A stretch of DNA of 64,000 nt from positions 64,001 to 128,000 of the forward strand of contig MNCI01002315.1 in assembly GCA_015680685.1 (NCBI GenBank), written 5' to 3'. The stretch comes from Gnetum montanum (Eukaryota; Streptophyta; Gnetopsida; Gnetales; Gnetaceae). The notes beneath the pieces are model-generated. The model saw nothing but the letters and a program-made list of their open reading frames with translations. It ran no database searches and was not told where the DNA came from. This document shows positions 45,010-56,830 of this stretch, piece after piece. The first letter of the stretch is position 1. Each line of letters opens with the position of its first letter. Both the position numbers and the translations under genes were made by a program.

Positions 45010-46548
45010 TAGGAAGCTCTTGTGTTGATAGCTAAGTCAGATGCTCTGTTGTCCATGGCTTCCCTATTGAACTTACAACCTTTACTATTTTAGTAAACAA
45101 GTCCTCATTGGGGAATTGGTCAGATAAAGGTTTTTCTTGATCTTGGGAATCCCACTTTACCCTTGATAGATTATCGACTACCACATTTTCTATGCCCTTT
45201 TTATCAATCATTGTGATGTCGAATTCTTGTAGGATAATGAGTCATATAATCACTTTGGACTAACTGTTGGTTTATTCATGAGAAATCAGATGGCACTATG
45301 ATCAGTATGGACATAAATTTGATACTTGAGCAATAATGTCTAAACTTAAGCACATACACCATAGCCATCAACTTCTTTTCTATTATGATGTTGTTCAGTT
45401 GTGCCTCGGTGATGCTTTTGCTAGTGCACTCTATATAGTGTGGTCACTTTTGAGAATCTAACTATGTTAGTATTGCATGAAGCTCATAGTTGGAAGCATC
45501 AGTCATGATGTGGAAAGGCTTGGAAAAATCTAGAACTTGAAGGATTGGTCTCTCAATTAGGTTCTACTTCAGAGTTTCAAATGCCTTTTCACATGATGTT
45601 GTCCATTTGAAGGATGCATCCTTCTTAGTGAGTTCCACTAGTGATTTTGCTATCTTTCAAAAATTCTCTATAAATCTTTGATAATATCCTGTATGGCTGA
45701 AAAATGATCTTACCTCTTTTACTATCTATGGCCTCTAAGTGATATTTTTTATGACTCGAATTTTCTCAGGATCTACCTCAATGCCTTTTTGAGAGATTTT
45801 ATGTCCTAACACTATGCCATCTTAGACCATAGGGTGGCTTTTCTTCCAATTGAGCTTGAGATTTATTTCCACACATCTTTTTAGTACCTAGTCTAATTGG
45901 TCCAGTGCTTACTTGAAATCCAACCCATATGTTAAAAAATTATCCATGAATATCTCAATGCTATTTCTAATTTTTTTTTGGAAGATGTGAAGTAATAGTT
46001 TCTAGAAGGTGACGGTGCATTGTAAAGACCAAATGGCATCTGCTTGTAAGCAATCTGTCCAAAAAATTGTAGTACTCATGTCCTATGATGGTATCCAGGA
46101 CTTGGTCAACAAATGGTAGAGGGACGTGATCCTTGAATGTAACAATGTTCAACAATTGGAAATTAATGCATACTTGCCACTTGCTCCCCTTCTTTGAAAT
46201 AATCACTAAAGGATTGACCTATTCACTATCGACAATGGGATAGATGAATCTTACCTTTAGTAATTTCTCCAATTCATGCTTGACTACTTCTTTTAGTTTA
46301 GGATTGAGCCTTCTTTATGGTTGACATCATGGTTTGACTATGGGATCAGTATATATCTAATGTTGATAAATTCTTGGATCAATTCCCATGATCTCATCAT
46401 AAGGCCATGCAAATGCTATAGGCCACTTATTGACTACTTCCAATAACTTCTTCTTTTTTTCTTCCTTCAAGTGAGCATTGATTATTACTAACTTCTTATT
46501 GTTCAAGAAAGCATACTCTAATGCTACCGATAGGGCCTTTAATTCCAA
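45010..46548 (-). pseudogene. Unit A RT and RNase H
   Basis: RT starts near 46548 (VALEYAFLNNKKLVIINAHL), with GIDPRIYQH and the block WQVCINFQLLNIVTFKDHVP. The catalytic box near 45950 reads FMDNF, the second aspartate changed to asparagine. RNase H at 45070-45700 is broken into several frames. As in E1, decay is mostly by transitions plus small indels. Confidence 0.8.
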
Positions 46549-47285
46549 TGGTTATGGCTCCATAGTGTCTAGGATCTCTAATTATCCCTAGTTTGTTTCT
46601 TCTTCCTAACTTATTCGTGGGTAGGAGTGTCTTTTCTTTAGTTTCTCTAGCTTATCAACCTCTTCAACATAGGCACTAATAATCTAATTTGTTGGTTCCA
46701 TGTATTTTTTGGATTCAATGTATTTATTTGTGATTAGCCACTAATTGCCTTCTTGTTGTGTGGCTATTGCATACAAACATTTTTGCACTATACATTTATT
46801 ACATGCCTTGGTGTCTTTCTATTTGATGGCCCATATCCTCTACATGAAATTACATCCATTATCACTTTATGTAATACATGGAATTCTAAGTCTTTTTAAA
46901 ATACTATCCTCATCTTCCTTGGAAATCTCCAAGAACAAGTCACAATTCCCAAGCTTAGCATCAATAGTGCTAAGCCAAGCTCTTCCCATGATGATTGAAA
47001 ATTCTTCCATATTTTTACTAACATGAATTACCAAAAAATTTGTAGGGGTAAGACCATTCACTAATGGTTGTGATCACATCATCCACTTTTCCTAGTGGAA
47101 CTATGATCAAATGATCTATAAGCTTTAACAAGATGTTACTCTTCTTCAACAGTGGTAGATTCTGGGCCTGATGCATGTCTTATGGAATCAGGTTCACTTC
47201 TGACCTAGAATCAAGTAGAGCCTTACATGGTTTTTGCCTTGCTACTTGAAGGTGAACTAAGGGACTTCTTGGATCTGTTCACTTC
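46549..47285 (-). pseudogene. Unit A protease
   Basis: Minus strand reads ARQKPCKALLDSRSEVNLI at about 47180-47235, so the catalytic triad is D-S-R and the glycine is lost. The C-terminal block is frame-shifted: IIMGRAWLSTIDAKLGN reads in the frame at 46867-47061. Several stops follow toward RT. Confidence 0.7.
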
Positions 47286-49475
47286 TATGGAAGTTCTCCT
47301 GCCTTTATCCAATGAGTGATGGTTTGGGTATGCATGACAATTGTAATATTTGGGGTTGATGAAGATGGAAGCTTATTGTGTTGAGAAGGATTGGATGAAA
47401 GCTTGTTGTATTGGGGAGGATTAGATGTGGATGGGGTGGAAGTAGATGTGTTCCCCATCCATTGAATCTTCTCATGACTCATTTAGAAGAATGGTCATTT
47501 CCTAGATTGTGGTTGACATGTGATCACCTCCTCTTGCATGTTAACCATCCTTCTTGTACTTTTCTATTGAGGTTGAAATGTTAATTTCCCCTACATGATA
47601 GGAGGTGGCACTAGTGATAAAGGATTTAGATGTGGATTTGAAGAACTAGCTACTAATGAATGCATATATAAGTTTGAATCTATCCTTGGCTATGTTGATC
47701 AATGGTGCTTAGCTGGATAGTATTGTGAAGTTTGAACAACAACATTACCAAGAGAGATTAAACTTTGCACATAGTATCCATGTGGGTTTGGTTTTCGATA
47801 TGGATATTATTGGTGTGGTGGTGGCATGGCCCACAATTGGGGTTGTTGTCACTGTTAATAGTACTACTCTTGTGGTTGTGGTAAATCTCCACTAGGATAG
47901 TACGTAGGTTGGAAGTTTTACCTATAGTTACCTTGAGGATAATGTAATCCTTTAGGCATCTATTTCTTAACAAATCTAGGATTAAGTGCATATGCCCCTA
48001 TTTCTTGTAAGTGTGCCATTACTGGACAACATCCTTTGGGATGTTCATATTGGCATATTTTGCATCCTTCCTCATCTTTGGAGCTTGTGTTCAAACACTC
48101 AACCATTAAAGCCACTTTACCCTATGGTCCAAAATATTTCTTCTTCTTCTTGTCCTTGCCTTTAGCAAAGGCTTGTTCTATTCATTCCTCCATAATCTTC
48201 AAGGCTATTGTAAATTTCTCATTAACAATCCCACATCTTCTCTACCTTTGTTGTTATATTAGTGACATATTTTTGGATAGGTAGAGTTTTCTTTTGAATT
48301 ACTTGCTCCATGGTCTCTTCTTCTTGTGTGTTACAAACTCTTACATCTCTTTTCTTGATTGATGAATCTTTATTATATTCTTCTACTGATTATCTTTTTC
48401 TTAACTCACATTCCTCCTTTTCCACTTGGTCTATCAATCTTCATATCCAATGGGTAGACATTTCGAATAATCTACCTTGGGCATAAACACCAATGGTCTC
48501 TTTGGTCTTTTTTTTTTAATCCAATAACAATGTTCCTTAGCTGTTCTTATTGAGAGAATCCATGGCTTGGACATTTGTGCAATAATAAGTAATTCCTACC
48601 CATTACTGCATCAAGTGATTCATGGATCCCTTGCTTTCATCCTTGGATCGATTCATTTAGATTGGACACTTGAGAATAAGTTTAATATTTGTCATTGAAG
48701 AGCTTTAGCCTGGTACGCCATCTTCTGATTGATTTGGGTTCAAGTGATCTGTACTAGCTCTTAGCTTCTTTCACAAATATTTGTGGGAACAACTTCAATT
48801 TCTGTTAATCACTTGAAATATTTTGTAGGGCACAGGAATCATGGAATGCTTGGAGGTGGTGTTGAGGACCAACATTGTAACCACCCTCAAATCTAGTCAC
48901 GTTATTCATGTCAAGTCATTTTATATGGCTATTACTTATGTTCTTGGTTAGTATATGTATAACTTCCTAGATATTGATCATACTATGAGTTGCCATCAGG
49001 GATTCATCATCATGATTGGATTTATGAGCTCTGTTGTAGTGGTGCCCTCTTTTGTGCTAATACCTTCCTTAATCCTCTCATTGATCCCTATGCCTTTTTG
49101 GTTCATGGTCTTCATATTCTTCATCAAAGTGTTGTGAACAATGGTCATAGTGATCATGAGTTCTTCATTATTCCCTATCATGGTCTTGGTATCTTTGTCT
49201 CTTCTTGTTAGAGTTCATCGATGATCATGAAGATGCAGATGAGGTAGTAGGAGAATGATGTTAGCTTGTCCTCCTTCAATGACTCTGGTACTCCTTGTGG
49301 AATTTAGTAGAAACTCTTGGCCTTGAGCTTTGCCTATACTTGAAGTTGGTTACCTCGCTTTGTGGTGTCTTTGCTAAGGTGGAATGTAATTGAACTTTGA
49401 TAGGTTCTTTAAGTTTGATGATAGGTGTTTTAGAAGCATCCTCATAATTTTGGTGAAGTTGTTCTACAATAAATG
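47286..49475 (-). pseudogene. Unit A gag, 5' end deleted
   Basis: The zinc-knuckle-like CKICQYEHPKGCC sits at about 48010-48070. A proline/serine/asparagine-rich linker (47285-47482) leads to protease. The rest of gag, to 49475, is read only in short frames. Its 5' end joins the LTR at 49476 directly: PBS, leader and the gag start are deleted, so the element cannot prime from its own 5' end. Confidence 0.65.
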
Positions 49476-50394
49476 TGATAACTAGTGAAGCGTACTGCTA
49501 CACCCAACCATATGAATCATGAAGCATTCATGCACAATTCGGTTGAATTCCATGGACTCTCTAGTTTTCGGTGCACTAGTCTTCTAGGAAGTGAATCTTT
49601 CCCTATAGGTCATTTGTTGTCTTCTTGATTACACTTGAGAAGCATAATGATATGATTAAGTGTAATTGAGGCATACGATTTTTATCATTTGGTGTTTTAT
49701 GCTTTTTATGCTAAAAGAGAGAGATGAAGTAATTTAATGATTAATTTAATTTAACTAGCTAACTGGTCTCTAGCTAATCCTAACATAAGCATTTGGTCCC
49801 ACTTTTCGTACATGTCCTGAACCCACATATCCACTACTAGGTTACCAAGTGCTACGCTATTAGGTGTACCAAGCAATAACGTTGTTGGGATTACCAAGTG
49901 AATACATGTTATGCTCAAAGCGATTGTACTTATGTACTTAATCTATTTAGCTTAATTGATTAAAGTCTAATTTAGCTTAATTGATTGAATATTTAATAAA
50001 AAAAATGAATGCATAAATAAAACATTTAAGCTATCCAAAATGCTATAAGGTTTATCAAAAATCTTATCTTTATTGCTATACACATTGGTATGGTTGAGGT
50101 ACAACAATGCTTGAATAAAGATCCATACACTTAATGACTTCTATTGTAGGCACTTAGGAAAAATATTCTAACTTTCAAAATGAAAAACTATAAGAGCTCT
50201 ACTACTACTATGAATGTGACACCCATAAACATAGCTGGGAGCTCATACTTATAGTTTTTCCTCTAGGGCTACATTGATGGGGCCCCATCAACATTGCAAA
50301 TGCTATGTCGATGCAACCTTGTCAATGGGGAAACACCATGTAAATGGGACCCTATCGATGGGGGCTTGTCGAAATGATACTTTGATGCTCATCA
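49476..50394 (-). repeat. LTR shared by units A and B
   Basis: Starts TGATGAGCATC at 50394 beside polypurine tract GAGGTA and ends near TTATCA at 49476. U3 has the perfect 18-bp palindrome TTGATGGGGCCCCATCAA (50274-50291). TATAAGTA lies near 50245-50252; R/U5 from about 50190 on resembles E1 and E2 ('agaagtcat..gtgtatggatctttattcaagca', 'gcaataaagataag'). Confidence 0.8.
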
Positions 50395-50636
50395 TACCTC
50401 CATGACTGAATGAAAACTTGTCCTTGAGTTCTTTTACAAAATTGGGAAGGTATGGGATTATTGACTAACTCTTAACAAAACAAAACAAACTAACTTGATA
50501 AAACTGAGTGCCCGAGTGTATAGATCAACACATTACAAAAATTGTGGTGTTCATGAAAAAATTGAACACCATGACATGACTACACAAAAACTATTAGATA
50601 ACACTTCCTTTGATGACATGAAGGTAGTAGAGAAGA
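50395..50636 (-). promoter_or_regulatory. Unit B 3' polypurine tract and tail
   Basis: Minus strand GACAAGTTTTCATTCAGTCA then TGGAGGTA ends at the LTR; it is a close match to the E1 tract context. About 200 bp of noncoding sequence separate it from the accessory ORF stop. Confidence 0.75.
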
Positions 50637-53486
50637 TCAAACAGTCCCAAGCGGTGGTGGCTTCTAAGGTTCTAAGGGATCTTCATTGGGTTTAGGCACA
50701 TGTGGTAGCTGAGGTGGCTGTGGCTACAACCTCTGATGGAAGGTGAAAGACATCAAGAAATTACTTCATCTTCTCCTCCTTACTTCAAGAATCATTCACA
50801 GCCCATGTGGCATCACCAATGTTGGCTAGAATGGGGACATCCCATGGACAGGGCATTATCAAGAACATTTCCTTTATGTTGACAAACTAGGTAGTGAACT
50901 ATTTGTGTTTGATGTTAAACATCCTAACTACATTTTTTAGCTCTCGGTAGTCATTCATCCTCTTGGCCAAGTTCTTGGTAGCTGATTGTTGATCCGTGAA
51001 TCATGCCTTGAGAACTTTGAGTTTAGCGTTGGCCACTACAAGCTTGTCCTTGGTGTCCTTGTGATGCTTGAACTCAGCCTTGTACAATAAGGATGAGCTA
51101 GGCACCTACTTCTTTAACTTTGACCATGGCTTTCTGACAGTCAACATGCCTAGATTTGCATAATAGATATTGGCAAGCTCAATGTACTCTATCATCTCCT
51201 TGATTTGCAACTCCTTCATGTAGATTTCTGCTTTGTTGTAGGCATCTATCTCATAAAAAATGGGTTACCACAACTATCTTCCTTGTTGAAGTTGCTAGAA
51301 GGTCTCATTTACCTTTGCCTTAGCCAACTAGATGTGCTTGTCATTTACTTCTTTTTATAGATTTACTTGTTCTTTGTAATGGTCCTTGACTCTCTCAAAC
51401 TTAAGAGCCTCTGATTTCTAGGTAGCTACCTCAATTGCAATTTTCTAGTGAAGGGTGCAAACTTCCTCCATGAAGAGATTTCTATTTTCCATTGCTAGTC
51501 TCCTTAGTTCTATGTTTTTTTTGGCTAGTTGCTCCTACTATGATGGATGAAATTTGTTAACTATTGCTAATGCACATCAACATTCCATAGGTGATGATTT
51601 TCTACGATTAATTTGACATTCTCCTGGAGGATCTGATCCAAGGCCTTCTAAATCTTGTGCTCAGTGGCCTTTGCCAAGGATCGATAGAATACTACCATTT
51701 CCATTGCATTCTCAACCTCTTTGAGTTTTGTGTGAAGCTGTTCCATACCCTCATCTCTTGTTAGTGTTGGGTTGAGAAATATGGGATCAGCAATTTGGGC
51801 TCTTAGTTTGGAAACTTCTATAGCCAAGAATTTATTTTGCTCCTTTGGTATTTCAAGTTGCCCCTTCAATATAATTTTTTTGTCCCTTGCCTTTAGTAGC
51901 CTTAACTAGGTTGTAGTGATAGTGTCTGGAAGACCAAAGACATCTTGAAGCAGTTTCCTAGTTCCCACTAATCAGTTTAGTAGTTCTTCATATTGTTCTA
52001 CATTTATTCTACTGCTTGTGATCCCTATAGATGTTTGCACATCCTTGAGTGCAGTGACATCTAGTATAGACACCATAGTTGCATTGAATGTTTTGACAAT
52101 ACAGTTAGTAACCACATCTTTTGTGGTCTCCTACCCTTGGTGCTACATCACCAATACAATTGCCCTTTCACCCTTTTCCAAGTGCACTGAGAAGGTCACG
52201 ACATTATCAAAGATTCTTGGGAGTGACTGTTGTTCTATGAGAGATACTATAACCTCTCTAGTACTTGAATTTGACCTTGTGGGCAGCTACATTTTTTTGG
52301 CTAAGAAAATGGATCCATCCTCACTCATCAAGCTAATCATTCAAGCCACCTCATTAATGTGACTCATGGTTGGTCTATACATGGATGGGTCCCCACCACT
52401 CATGCCTACTCTTTACTTTTGTTCACTCAAGAGCCATTCTCTATGTTCTTGAAACTATTGGATAGTTGCAGTGATGTTTAGCACCAGTTTTTGAGTGGTA
52501 GGTGGAGGTGGTGGTCGTTGCTCCTCTTCTTGGATTATTGTCACATGCATCTTATCCATCATTCCTACCTAGTTGGCAACTGAAACAGTTTTAATAGTAT
52601 CATTGGTGTAACAAACTATCCCTTTTCTTTGACAAACTTTCTTAATGAGGCATGGGAAGGGGAATGCCTTCTTTTCACATTCATTTTCTTTAAATCACTT
52701 CTCCATCTCTAGATAGATCAACTATGGAAGGTTAACCAGGAATCTCCCACTCAGAGTGGTGCATGCTTGGGCAGAGAAGGTGGTGATTTTACTTGGCCTC
52801 ACCATGGGATTAAGGTGGAAGGCCACAATCTTATAATGAATCCTCTTTGCTGGTGTAAGCATGCTAAACTCCTTGTAATTGATGTCATATTCTTGTTGCA
52901 CCCATTCTCTCTTAATACTAGGATATGCCTGCATTGGGATCTTAGTAAGATTTATCCCTGTTTCAGCCAACCTAAGCACTATAGCATTGGCCTATGCTAA
53001 GTAAGACACTGAGATGTCCTTGGTCTTCATCGTTGCTCTATGCTACATGTTATTCCAAAATAGGAATGTCTCTTCCATGTACCACTCCTTAATGGAAGTG
53101 ATGATTGGCCACATGGGAGAGAACTTTAGCTAGTCTTGTACTTCTCTTAGTGCATGCTCTAGCAAAGTGCCAAAGTTTAACTCCTGGAGCACCAATTTTT
53201 GGACCTCTTATGATTATATTTAATTTAAGCAAGCCTTTGTTAAGGTCACCTTGAGGTTTGCTAGTTGTGTTGGTGCATCATCCCAATGGGAGTGTTTTGT
53301 TGTTGTTGCTACTAGTTCTAGAATCTGTTTGATAGATTCCACCTCTACTACTTCCTTAAGAGGACGTGTGGTATGGGTTACAAGTGGTTCTTTTTAGGGT
53401 TTTTCTTAGCCTCTTCCTATTCTAGGCCATTTCTCCTTTGGTTGGGATAGTCCTACTTCTTGCATGTGCTTTCCTTTTGGTATCAT
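50637..53486 (-). pseudogene. Accessory ORF of unit B (transposon-protein-like, coiled coil)
   Basis: A frame of about 950 codons from ATG at 53486 to a stop after PPPLGTV at 50637. Residues about 100-190 (IKEWYMEETFLFW; RATMKTKDISVSYL) and 190-300 (EWVQQEYDINYKEFSMLTPA; HLNPMVRPSKITTFSAQA; FPFPCLIKKVC) follow the layout of the 'putative plant transposon protein' class (PF20167, from memory). A proline run (RPPPPPTT) precedes long lysine/glutamate-rich coiled coils at 51900-51000. It has premature stops, several at glutamine positions. It lies where Athila env-like genes lie, but no membrane segment is seen. Function is unknown. Confidence 0.65.
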
Positions 53487-54014
53487 CTACAATCAAAACA
53501 CATCCATGGATTAGTAGATGTAATGTGTAACTTTAAAGTTTCGAGTACCCTTTCTTGTTAGTGAGTTAGTTACACTTTGGCTAAGGTTGGACCATGGTAA
53601 ATTTATTATTTTATTAATTATTTATTATAATTATCATTGAAGCTTTTTGGAAAGGTTTAACTCTTGAAATTTAGTGTTTAATAGTTGATTTTTCAATTAA
53701 ACCTTTGTGGGAGTTAGAAAAAATTGAAAAAAATATTTGGTCAAAAATGGTACATTTGTAGCTCCCACAATGAAGAGCTTACCTCTGGTAGCTACAGGGT
53801 TGAAGAACAAAATGATTTGGATAAACAGTTCATAAGTTATGAGCTCTAGAAGGTTCTAGGCTTTGAAAAATTAGAAAACTCCTTTGGTGTTTGTGAGAAA
53901 ATATAAAAGTTTCCAAGTGGGATCATACCTATTTATAGTATTTTTTCCTTATGTCAATGGGGCCTCGTATATAGGTATGCTTCGTCAACAAGGCCCCATA
54001 TATGGGGCCCATCA
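53487..54014 (-). promoter_or_regulatory. Spacer C: promoter-like region before the unit B accessory ORF
   Basis: Minus strand starts TGATGGG at 54014. The perfect 18-bp palindrome GGCCCCATATATGGGGCC is at 53992-54009 and TATAAATA at 53930-53937, about 77 bp from the start. A leader of about 440 bp leads to the ATG at 53486. It is distantly similar to spacer D ('aagttatgagc' block). It has the organisation of an LTR U3 plus leader but no PBS, gag or polypurine tract beside it. Confidence 0.5.
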
Positions 54015-55640
54015 GCCAAAATTTTAAATTTGAATATCTTAAGAAATATAAGGAATTTTTCAATGAACTTGGGGTCTATGGAATCCTAGAAAATCCAAGA
54101 ATATGATAAAATCATTAATGATAGTCTTTGAAAGATAAAAAATTAAAAAATTTGATGGAGAATGTATTTGATGAACAAAATATGTAAAGGAGCACATGGT
54201 CTGATGTGGAAGATGGATGCATGGAAGATTCTACTTATGAGAATACCTAAGGATAAGGTGCTTAACAAACCTGACCAAGGGATATGCAAGTGGATTCTCC
54301 CCATAGTAAGCACATGCCCTTTTTTTTTCCTTGCATAACCTCATCCTAAGAAGTCTATGGACCCCATAGGTGACTAATGATTAATGGAAGTTAAGAACCA
54401 AAACCCGGAAGATTCTACCTACGAATTCAAATACATTAGACCAAAACATAGAATCAAGAACATGAATACTAGTAATGAGGTGAGTTATGGATGGCATAAA
54501 TGGATGATGGAGAAGGTGGAATAGAATTCCACATTAATGTCATAAGAAGTCCCTTATGGAGTTCATGTTTAAAATAACTGAAGAGACTCATCCTTAGTCT
54601 AGACCAAAACCAACCTCTTTCAGTGACTTTGCATTACCACTCCAAGACTGATCCACCCCATCGAGACACAAGAGTGCACCCATAGAACAACCATCATTCC
54701 ATAAAGAAGAAAAAAGAAAAGTAGAAAGTGAGAGAGGGCCTTAGTTAGAGAGAACTTGTAGGCATGGGTAACATGTCTTTCTAGTCCCATAACCAATGCT
54801 TGTAGCCCATTTATTTGTCTACGGGGTGTGCTTTGAATTTCCATCATGTTTTTTTTTGTTTAGATTTTGTTTTTATTTTTGGATTTTTGTATGGAAACCA
54901 CACCATACAAAGACTTTATTTAACTTCCTATTAGTGGTTGGAATGGAACAGTAAAAATTCCATGAAAAACACTCAAGCACTCAAGTAAGTAGAAGACTAC
55001 AAAGAGCATTGAGTTCCCTTGAAGTCACACCCTATTCAAATCTTTGAATCCTTCCCAATTCTAGAAACTACCAAGGTCACAAATTTATTAACCGTTTCTT
55101 TAATGAAAGGAACCTCAAACTTTGAGTACAAGGAAAACCATAGAGCTTGTGAATGGATGGATGATGTGGACTCATTGCTTATTCCATGAAAAAGAAATCA
55201 TGATTGAGTCATTGATACAAAAATTCAAAAATAGAAACCAGACATTAGCAAAGAAAACATAAAGCACAAACCACCATTAGCAAAAAGCTTTACTCATTGA
55301 ATGTTTACCAACTATGTCTTGTTGGAATAAAGCACTTTTATTAGCAAAAATTTGAAAATCATACTCAAACAAAACAAAGTAGAATATATAAGAAAGTGTA
55401 AAATATCCAATAAAGATTCAAATGTACTAACAATAACGTAAAATAAAAAATGATATAAAAATAGGAAAAATTTTGAAAACAAAAAGTTGTAAAATAAATA
55501 AATTGCAAAATCAAAAACATGAAAAACAAAAAATAAAAAAAACTTGAGGGGCCATATGGATGATTAGCATGGATAACCATCTCCCCCATGACTAAGTTGG
55601 AAAGAGGAGATCTGAAAAACTGAGCGTGGTTGTTCATCCA
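54015..55640 (-). other. Unit B 3' UTR after pol
   Basis: Shares the 'ggcatgggtaacatgtctttctagt', 'gtctttgtatggtgtggtttcc' and 'gcatgtgcttactatggggaga' blocks with E1, E2 and unit A. An internal polypurine tract, ATGGGGGAGATGG, is on the minus strand at 55578-55590. Confidence 0.65.
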
Positions 55641-56830
55641 TTGAGGTAGTCATTGCATTGGCTTGCTTGGTCTCATGGAAAAGATTTACTTATTGAATGT
55701 TTACCAACTACTTTTTATTTGGGCTCTTAGGTTTGTATATGGTCATGGCTCCAAAAGAAAAGGTTTCGGCAATTATATAAGGTCCTTCCCATAATGTTTG
55801 AAATTTGGTTTTCTAATGTACATGTGTGAGACTCTAGTAGAGAACCTTATCTTCCCACTCAAATTTCACTTTTTGTACTCTAAGGTCATGTTGTTGTTTT
55901 TTGAATGCCTTGTGCACTTCATTAAAGGATAGGGCCACCAATTGATTTTTTTCTAACATGTTTAGGTTGATCAATCTTTCTCTTTATGCTAGGCTTAGAT
56001 CAAGATTTAGATTGTAAGTTGTTGAGAGTGTAATGAGCTTGGATTAAATTGGGAGTGTTGGAAATTTCCTGTATACTAACTCATAGGAAGAGTAGCCAAT
56101 AGGGAGTTTTCATGTTGAGTGGTAGGCTAATAGGGCATTGTTGAGTTTTGTGCTTCCATCTCTCCTATATTTGCTTATGGTCCTTGTTAGAATCTTTGTG
56201 ATCACCCTGCTAGTTACCTCTACTTGATCATTGGCTTGGGGATGATAAAGTGCTGTTAATTTATGTTCAACCCCTAAGTGTTGCATAAGTTGTCAAAATG
56301 TGGCACCTATAAAATGAGTTCCAGTGTCAAAAATCAGTGCAAGTGGCATTTCAATCCTATTTACAACATTTTTTTGTACAAATCTAGCAGTAGTGGATAA
56401 TGTACAATCGATGATGGCTGCTACGTCTACCTATTTTGTGTAGTAGTCAATTGCTACAATGATATATGCCTTTCCATTGGACATGGATGTGATGGAACCC
56501 ATGAAGCTAATGCCCCATATATTAAAGGGCTTTAGTGGCAGAATCCACTTTTGAGGACCCTCCATTCGAGTGTTCATTCCACCATCTCTTTGACAATGCT
56601 CACAAGATTGGACAAATTGGTGAGTGTCCCTGAAGATTGTAGGCCAATAGTATGCTGTCATTGGAATTTTTATGGCCATGCATCTCCCTACATAGTGGCC
56701 TTCGCAAGGGCCTTCGTGAGCATCCTAGAGAATGCATAGTTGATTTGTATTAGGGACACACCAACAAACTAAGCCATTGACACACACATTATAAAGTTGT
56801 CCATTGATTTCCATGAAGTACTTTGCCTGA
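55641..56830 (-). pseudogene. Unit B integrase
   Basis: The frame at 56679-56431 shows the zinc-binding cysteines (SCEHCQRDGG), then WGISFMGSI, in which the first catalytic aspartate has become serine. Its later parts (56430-55650) follow E1 integrase in broken frames, with the GD-V-LY block and WEGPY near 55770-55870. It is inactive. Confidence 0.8.

Noticed and set aside
53487-54014. Spacer C (and D) as an ordinary solo LTR inserted by chance
   Set aside because: The same block is in the same place in both units, without a polypurine tract, PBS or visible target duplication. It is better read as part of the element, although a very old shared insertion is not excluded.
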